Positions 32,258 through 37,198 of a stretch of 37,198 nt of DNA are shown here, piece by piece. The position numbers and the translations under genes are program-made. Below the pieces are notes generated by a model. It was not told the origin of the DNA and made no database searches. It saw nothing but the letters and a program-made list of their open reading frames with translations. Source of the DNA: Lachnospiraceae bacterium (GTDB lineage: Bacteria > Bacillota > Clostridia > Lachnospirales > Lachnospiraceae); contig JAAWIS010000030.1 in the NCBI GenBank assembly GCA_022796475.1, positions 1 through 37,198 on the forward strand. The letters run 5' to 3'. Numbering within the stretch: position 1 is the first letter of the stretch; every line of letters begins with the position of its first letter.

Positions 32258-35200
32258 ATGAGTCAAAAGCAAAGAAAAAGCAGCGGCTCCAAAAGGAAGT
32301 GGAGTCTGCACCGCTGGCATGAGCTCAGGCGGCTGGCAGCTTTCGTTTTGTCATTTGCAATGGTTTTCAGTAACATAGGCAATTCTGCCGCCATTGCTTT
32401 TGCTGAGGAAGCTGCAAACAGCAAAGTTGAATTTCAGATGACCGGAGAGGATATCTGGAATGCCGCCAAAGAAGCAGTTGAAGCGGGTTCTGTCACGGGG
32501 GGGTATTTCTCCTTCGGACAGGAAGATGAGGAAGAGGCAGCAAAGTACAGGAAACTGTTTGCAGAAGGAAATCTGTTTGAAATCACAGAAGAGGTGAACT
32601 ATACAGCAGTTCCTGACACAGACGGAATGGATTTGCGTGTATTTATCCGCACCTCAAAAAACGATGGCCTGGAAGGCTATCAGTTAACCGGAGAGGAAGA
32701 ACTGCTGTTTTTATATTTAAACAGCAGCCAGCAAACAGTAACAGCCAGCCTGAATATTGATGGCAATATAAGCGGCACAGCCATTATCAAGTCTTATCAG
32801 GAAGCTTTTAGAAAAGGCGAAGTGCCAAACGATTCGGAAGATGCAAAGGAAAAGAGTCCGGAAGAAATATCTGATCAGCCCAGCATAGAAGACAATGGGG
32901 ATGAAAGTACAGAGGTTTCGGAAGATAATTCAGGAAATGAAAGCAGCAGCCCGGAGCCGGCAGGAGAGAATTCCGGAGATGAAAGCCAGGAAACCCCAGG
33001 AGAAACATTAGGGGAAGAGGCAGAAGATCCAGAAGAAACCTTAGGCGAGGAAACGAAAGCACCAGATCAGACTTTGGAAGAATCCGGTGAAACCAAAGAA
33101 GAAGAATCAGAAAAAACTCCGGAAGAAACGGCAGAGGAGAGCAAAGTCGAGCCGGCAGAGAAGGAAACGGAGGCTTTGGATGATGATAAGGAAACCGAAG
33201 CCAGCCAGCCGGATCAAACAGAAGACGACGCAGAACAAGCTGAAACAGAAGACGGAGAGTCTGTAAAACCAGAAGAAGATACAGAGAATAAGAAAGAAGA
33301 CAAGGAAGACAAAGAGGATAATGAAACTTCCGGCCAGGCAGAGGAAGGCAGGGAGGAAGCCATAGATCCGGACAGCAAAGAAGAGGCTTCAAAAGAAGCA
33401 GATTCTGCTGATCAGGAAAAGGGCAAGGGCGAAGAATCACATCCGGATCAGGACATTGCTTCCAATCATCCGGCAGCCGATCAGGATTTGGCATCAAAGG
33501 GAAGAGAAGAACTTTCCATATCTGCAAATTCGGTACGCATGGTTGAAAAGGGAGCATCAAAGACTTACGGCCTGGTAGCAGCAGATGAAGAAGCCACCGC
33601 CATTGTGGTTACCATGAGCCTTTTGGATACCGGTTTTATCCCTCAGCCTCAGGATCTGAACGAAGAGGTTCCGGAAGCTGTTTTGGCATTTTTAAATGCA
33701 GTAGCCAAAATCCCGGCTGAGATTACACAGGAGAATGCAGAAGAGGTCAGCACACTCCTTTACGGGGAAGTGGCTGAAGCACTGGAGCCCCTCCTTGGCA
33801 CAGAAGATTTTGAGCGCGCCGATGTCCAGGCTGCTTATGACAAAATGGAAGCGGCTGTGGAAGCGGTAAATGAGGCGCTGGGGTTGGATGCGGAAGGATA
33901 CTATACTCCCCCATTAAGTGGCTATGATGCACATGATATTTTTTTGGTAAATGGGACTCCAGAATCTTATCTGTATTTAGGAATACGGCCTAATTATTTC
34001 CAAGAGTGTCCCGACAACCCATCATCTGCAGTTCGGGTTAAAGTAAATGAGCAGACATATGACCAACGATTGTATACACTTGCCATTAATTGCAAGCGGT
34101 GTGGCGGAGTACTTATTGAAGAAACTGCAAGATGGATTACAGTAATTCCAAATGATGGCCATATGTACATTAGTAATCCTGAGATTATTAATGGCATTAC
34201 ATGGAGTTTGGCTGGCTATGAGCAGGATGCAGATGATAATACCAATGTAGATTATAATGGATATCCTGCTTTGCAGGTAGGGTTTACTGGTGTGAAGCCA
34301 GGCAAAACTGAGCTTAAATTTCATGTGTGGTCAAACTTTTATATTGATCTATATGGTCGGTGCGGCTGGTGTAGATATCCTCAGAGTGCATTTGCTGCAG
34401 GATGGACTCAAAATACCGAAACGATTAATGTTAATGTTGAAGCAGATTATATTTTGAACTATGATTCTTGTGGAGGATCTTCGGTAAGTCCTACTAGAAC
34501 GAGTGTTGCAGATACATCTTGTATATTAAATGTAACAAAAACAATTCCTGTTAAAACTGGCTATAAATTTTTAGGATGGGCCGATACAAAAGATGCGGCC
34601 ACAGCAACCTATCAGGCTAAGGATCCGATTACATTAAATTGGGTATCTGGAAGTGAGGTATCTAAGACGCTCTATGCCGTATGGGATGATGAACCCACAT
34701 CGGATACCACTTATAAAGTGATACGGGAATATTATGTAAATGGTGAAGAGGCAGTAACAATATCTGTAGAAAATAGAAAAGGCCAGGTAGGCGACACAAT
34801 CAGCGGAAAAACCCTGAATACGGAAAATCCGGAATGGAATCAGTACACAATAGATGGCAATACGCTTACATTCCAGTATAAAGGCAGTACTCCAGAAATA
34901 CTTACATTAACAGAAACAGCAGTAAATAATATCATTACATTACGGTATGAGTATGAGATAAGGGAAGAAAAAACATATTCTGTTATTTACCGGGATGGTG
35001 CTGACGGAGATGTTTTTGGAGATGAGGAACATGGCAACCTAAAAGAAGGAGATAAAACCCCTGCATTTCTGGGCGGTACACCAAGCCGCAAGGGCTATAC
35101 TTTTCAAGGATGGTATCCAGCATTTAATCCCGTTGTAAGTGCTGGCGATGCAGAGGATGGCATGATTATTTATACTGCTACATGGAAAAAAGATCCGGAG

Positions 35201-36622
35201 GAGTCAAAGACAGTTAAATACCATGTTGAATGGTATGATACCGACGGCAACCAAATTCGCAATGCTGAAATCCGTGAAGCGGATAAAGGTACGGTGGTAG
35301 AAGTTACAGAAGCGGATAAAGTAGTAGATGGTTATATATTTGATGCCCCAAATGCCAAAAATGTTTTAAGCGGCATGGCAGAAGAAGATGGAAAAACCGT
35401 ATTAAAGCTGTATTTTACCAAGAATCCTGAAAAGCCTGAAATGGTTGATTACAAAGTAGAGTGGTACGATAAGGACGGCAGGCAAATTAAGGATACCGCA
35501 ACCCGTCAGGCAGAAAAGGGAACGAAGGTAGAAGCTGTAAAAGAAGATAAACTAGTAAAGGGATATACCTTTGATGCAACGGATGATCGAAATGTGCTTG
35601 TGTCTGATCCGGTAGATCCGGATGGAAATACGGTATTAAAGCTGTATTTTATAAAGGATCCAGATCCAACAGATCCGACCGATCCAACAAAGCCAGTGGA
35701 ACCAACGGATCCGACCAATCCGACAACTCCAACGGAACCAACCAAGCCAACGAGTCCAACGGAGCCAACAAATCCAGGCGGTTCAACAGATCCAACGGAT
35801 CCGACCAATCCGACAACTCCAACGGAACCAACCAAGCCAACGAGTCCAACGGAGCCAACAAATCCAGGTGGTTCAACGGATCCAACGGAACCAACCAAGC
35901 CGACGAATCCAACGGAACCAACAAATCCAGGCGGTTCAACAGATCCAACGGAACCAACCAAGCCGACAAGTCCAACGGAGCCAACAAATCCAGGCGGTTC
36001 AACAGATCCAACGGAACCAACCAAGCCGACAAGTCCAACGGAACCGACAAATCCAGGCGGTTCAACGGATCCAACAAATCCGACCAAGCCGACAAGTCCA
36101 ACGGATCCGACAAAGCCAGGCAATCCGACAGATCCCAGCAATCCCACAAGGCCAACGGATCCGGCTGATCCCAGCGATCCTACAAGGCCGACGGATCCAA
36201 GCCGCCCAACCAATCCAACCGAACCCACGAGGCCTGCGCGCCCCATCATTGATTCCGGCTTTACTGGCGGAGGCGGGGGCAACGGCGGCGGTGGAGGCGG
36301 CGGAAGCAGCAGCGGCGGCGGAAACCGTGACCGGGATAGAGATGGAGGACCAGGTTCTGTAACGGCTGCAGTGCCAACTGTTTCGGATGAAGCTGGCACC
36401 CCAGATCCGATCACCATTAATCCGGAAGAAGTACCGTTAGCGGATCTTCCAAACCAGGAAAATGATTGGATCACCATTCCGGATGAGGAAGTGCCCTTAG
36501 CATCTCTTCCCAAAACAGCAGACCGGAGTATGCCGATGGCTAGTCTGGCAGGACTTATGTTAATCTCTGTGTTTGGTATATTCGGAATTGCAAGAAAGCG
36601 AAAAGAAGACGGGGAGAATTAG
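32258..36622 (+). CDS. Giant cell-wall-anchored surface protein with InlB-like and Pro/Thr-repeat regions, LPKTA sorting signal
   Basis: The 1454-residue product has a long basic signal peptide (cleavage near AFA-EE, residue 49). A folded N-terminal region follows to about 185, then an extended Glu/Asp/Ser/Thr-rich stretch (about 187-410) and a globular part with two Cys-x2-Cys pairs (NCKRCGG, GRCGWC; about 550-720). Next come a Listeria-Bacteroides/InlB-like repeat ending FLGWADTKDA...LYAVW (729-811), a MucBP-like module (815-901), a second InlB-like repeat (FQGWYPAFNP, 906-978) and two tandem modules of about 75 residues starting KYHVEWYDTDG and DYKVEWYDKDG (983-1134). A Pro/Thr-rich stalk (1135-1329), a Gly-rich linker and a C-terminal sorting signal LPKTA (1417-1421) with hydrophobic stretch and RKRK tail end it. 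It is an adhesin or matrix-type protein. Start 32258 has AGGAGGG upstream; the in-frame ATG at 32237 does not. Confidence 0.9.
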   Translation: MSQKQRKSSGSKRKWSLHRWHELRRLAAFVLSFAMVFSNIGNSAAIAFAEEAANSKVEFQMTGEDIWNAAKEAVEAGSVTGGYFSFGQEDEEEAAKYRKLFAEGNLFEITEEVNYTAVPDTDGMDLRVFIRTSKNDGLEGYQLTGEEELLFLYLNSSQQTVTASLNIDGNISGTAIIKSYQEAFRKGEVPNDSEDAKEKSPEEISDQPSIEDNGDESTEVSEDNSGNESSSPEPAGENSGDESQETPGETLGEEAEDPEETLGEETKAPDQTLEESGETKEEESEKTPEETAEESKVEPAEKETEALDDDKETEASQPDQTEDDAEQAETEDGESVKPEEDTENKKEDKEDKEDNETSGQAEEGREEAIDPDSKEEASKEADSADQEKGKGEESHPDQDIASNHPAADQDLASKGREELSISANSVRMVEKGASKTYGLVAADEEATAIVVTMSLLDTGFIPQPQDLNEEVPEAVLAFLNAVAKIPAEITQENAEEVSTLLYGEVAEALEPLLGTEDFERADVQAAYDKMEAAVEAVNEALGLDAEGYYTPPLSGYDAHDIFLVNGTPESYLYLGIRPNYFQECPDNPSSAVRVKVNEQTYDQRLYTLAINCKRCGGVLIEETARWITVIPNDGHMYISNPEIINGITWSLAGYEQDADDNTNVDYNGYPALQVGFTGVKPGKTELKFHVWSNFYIDLYGRCGWCRYPQSAFAAGWTQNTETINVNVEADYILNYDSCGGSSVSPTRTSVADTSCILNVTKTIPVKTGYKFLGWADTKDAATATYQAKDPITLNWVSGSEVSKTLYAVWDDEPTSDTTYKVIREYYVNGEEAVTISVENRKGQVGDTISGKTLNTENPEWNQYTIDGNTLTFQYKGSTPEILTLTETAVNNIITLRYEYEIREEKTYSVIYRDGADGDVFGDEEHGNLKEGDKTPAFLGGTPSRKGYTFQGWYPAFNPVVSAGDAEDGMIIYTATWKKDPEESKTVKYHVEWYDTDGNQIRNAEIREADKGTVVEVTEADKVVDGYIFDAPNAKNVLSGMAEEDGKTVLKLYFTKNPEKPEMVDYKVEWYDKDGRQIKDTATRQAEKGTKVEAVKEDKLVKGYTFDATDDRNVLVSDPVDPDGNTVLKLYFIKDPDPTDPTDPTKPVEPTDPTNPTTPTEPTKPTSPTEPTNPGGSTDPTDPTNPTTPTEPTKPTSPTEPTNPGGSTDPTEPTKPTNPTEPTNPGGSTDPTEPTKPTSPTEPTNPGGSTDPTEPTKPTSPTEPTNPGGSTDPTNPTKPTSPTDPTKPGNPTDPSNPTRPTDPADPSDPTRPTDPSRPTNPTEPTRPARPIIDSGFTGGGGGNGGGGGGGSSSGGGNRDRDRDGGPGSVTAAVPTVSDEAGTPDPITINPEEVPLADLPNQENDWITIPDEEVPLASLPKTADRSMPMASLAGLMLISVFGIFGIARKRKEDGEN
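35708..36120 (+). repeat. Tandem repeats encoding the Pro/Thr stalk (90-bp then 63-bp units)
   Basis: The landmark AATCCAGG(C/T)GGTTCAAC recurs at 35771, 35861, 35924, 35987 and 36050: spacing 90, 63, 63, 63 bp. Units encode TEPTKPTSPTEPTNPGGSTDP-type peptides (21 residues) with a 30-residue longer version first. All spacings are multiples of three, so copy-number change keeps the frame. Less regular PTDP/PSRP triplets continue to about 36240. It is not a CRISPR array, because there are no unique spacers. Confidence 0.88.
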
Positions 36623-36699
36623 AGCAGAAACCTCAGATATAAAATTATTTGCACAGACGGAAAAACAGACAGAAAAATTCATAACATAGCAGCATAAAT

Positions 36700-36740
36700 G
36701 AAAGGTGTATGGAGCATGTATTTCGTTCCATACACCTTTC
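36700..36740 (+). terminator. Terminator-like hairpin after the surface-protein gene
   Basis: GAAAGGTGTATGGA (36700-36713) pairs perfectly with TCCATACACCTTTC (36727-36740), a 14-bp stem with a 13-base loop. The following T run is poor, so it may instead protect the mRNA 3' end. Confidence 0.6.
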
Positions 36741-37053
36741 GTATATCTGGAGAAAGTTTACCTTTTAAAATATGGAAGCTTCCATTGCTGTGCTTTGTGC
36801 CTTCTATGCCATATGATGCTTTCTGCCAAACCTATTTTTTGTGGTTTTCATTCTAACTATAGCCAGATATAATGCAGATTAGTTATTCTGCCATTACCTT
36901 TTGATATCGGAACGATGGGAGGTTCACCATCTGCAATCTTTTTAGCCTAAAATTCAAACTTATCTGTTTTTTATAGACACTAAATCAAAAAAATAACCAA
37001 ACAAAAAAGATGATTTTTCGTCCTGAAATCCAATCCATACAAATAAATTTTTA

Positions 37054-37194
37054 TTGCGCCTCTTTTTATTTGCTGTTATACTTTATTCATGTATATTGTC
37101 TTGCATTTTTTCGGTTTATATTGTATATTATAGTTATTGAAAGAGGTGTATGTTTTAGGACTGCACTGGGGGAGTCACTCTGTGGCTCCCTTTT
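37054..37194 (+). promoter_or_regulatory. Tandem promoters and a terminator-like hairpin at the window edge
   Basis: Two promoter-like sites face right: TTGCGC, 17 bases, TATACT (37054-37082) and TTGCAT, 17 bases, TATATT (37101-37129). Forty bases later GGGAGTCAC (37170-37178) pairs with GTGGCTCCC (37182-37190; one G-T wobble) followed by TTTT. A short RNA of about 60-105 bases, or an attenuated leader for a gene beyond the window, would fit. I see nothing recognisable in 36741-37053, which is AT-rich. Confidence 0.4.
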
Positions 37195-37198
37195 ATGT

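Noticed and set aside
32808-33560. Minus-strand open frame of 250 codons rich in Leu and Pro
   Set aside because: Antisense of the Glu-rich region, where GAA/GAG codons rarely give stops on the other strand; no start signals.
35660-36240. Regular repeats that could suggest a CRISPR array
   Set aside because: The repeats are contiguous, codon-phased and encode PT-rich peptide; there are no unique spacers and no cas genes.
35506-36513. Long minus-strand open frame rich in GSVGLVGSVE-type repeats
   Set aside because: It is the antisense reading of the Pro/Thr-repeat DNA of the surface protein; it has no ribosome site, and its low-complexity sequence follows directly from the sense repeats.

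Overview
The window reads as the chromosome of a Gram-positive anaerobe of the Clostridia, most likely Lachnospiraceae (Clostridium cluster XIVa type). The reasons are strong AGGAGG-type ribosome binding sites, a two-subunit iron-sulfur L-serine dehydratase, a gap-pgk-tpiA-gpmI glycolytic cluster, lipoproteins and an LPxTG-like cell-wall anchored giant protein, and an overall moderate GC content. I see no rRNA, tRNA, CRISPR array, phage genes or intact transposase. The genus call is an inference from gene content, not a measurement.

Layout. 1-2005: two copies of a 102-bp palindromic repeat, then malQ. 2006-3493 (-): a PurF-like amidophosphoribosyltransferase that lacks the usual N-terminal catalytic cysteine. 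3804-6474: a membrane-anchored muramoyl-alanine amidase facing the serine dehydratase pair sdaAB-sdaAA (-). 6803-8476: a Na/Pi-cotransporter with a PhoU-like tail. 8682-13590: lower glycolysis (gap, pgk, tpiA, gpmI) with hairpins between the genes. 14077-16421: a HAD phosphatase and a lipoprotein. 16708-21446: branched-chain amino acid genes (ilvN, ilvC, leuC, leuD) with a LysR regulator divergent from leuC. 21675-22436 (-): DUF4180 protein and an internally shortened PadR regulator. 22774-31449: a probable substrate-utilisation locus containing an EstA-type esterase (-), then GH31 glycosidase, a complete TRAP transporter (P, Q, M) and a second esterase as one + operon, and a convergent AraC-family regulator. 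31450-32257: a noncoding stretch packed with perfect hairpins. 32258-36622: a 1454-residue secreted, wall-anchored protein with acidic, InlB-like, Pro/Thr-repeat and Gly-rich parts. 36623-37198: noncoding, with promoter-like sites and a terminator-like hairpin at the window edge.

The most interesting unit is the GH31/TRAP/esterase locus. The divergent intergenic region between the first esterase and GH31 contains two mirror-image pairs of TTGCTCT-type half-sites, each pair spaced 31 bp. Each pair lies 31-32 bp upstream of a perfect TATAAT -10 box that has no good -35 box. This is the layout expected of one activator, plausibly the AraC protein at 30604-31449, switching on both arms. A coherent reading is that a carboxylate-bearing, ester-decorated glycoside is imported by the TRAP system and then de-esterified and cut inside the cell; the substrate is not known.

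Other items worth attention are the Cys-less PurF paralogue with a structured leader, the overlapping LysR/leuC promoters, a repeated terminator family found at three convergent junctions, and the LPKTA sorting signal of the surface protein.
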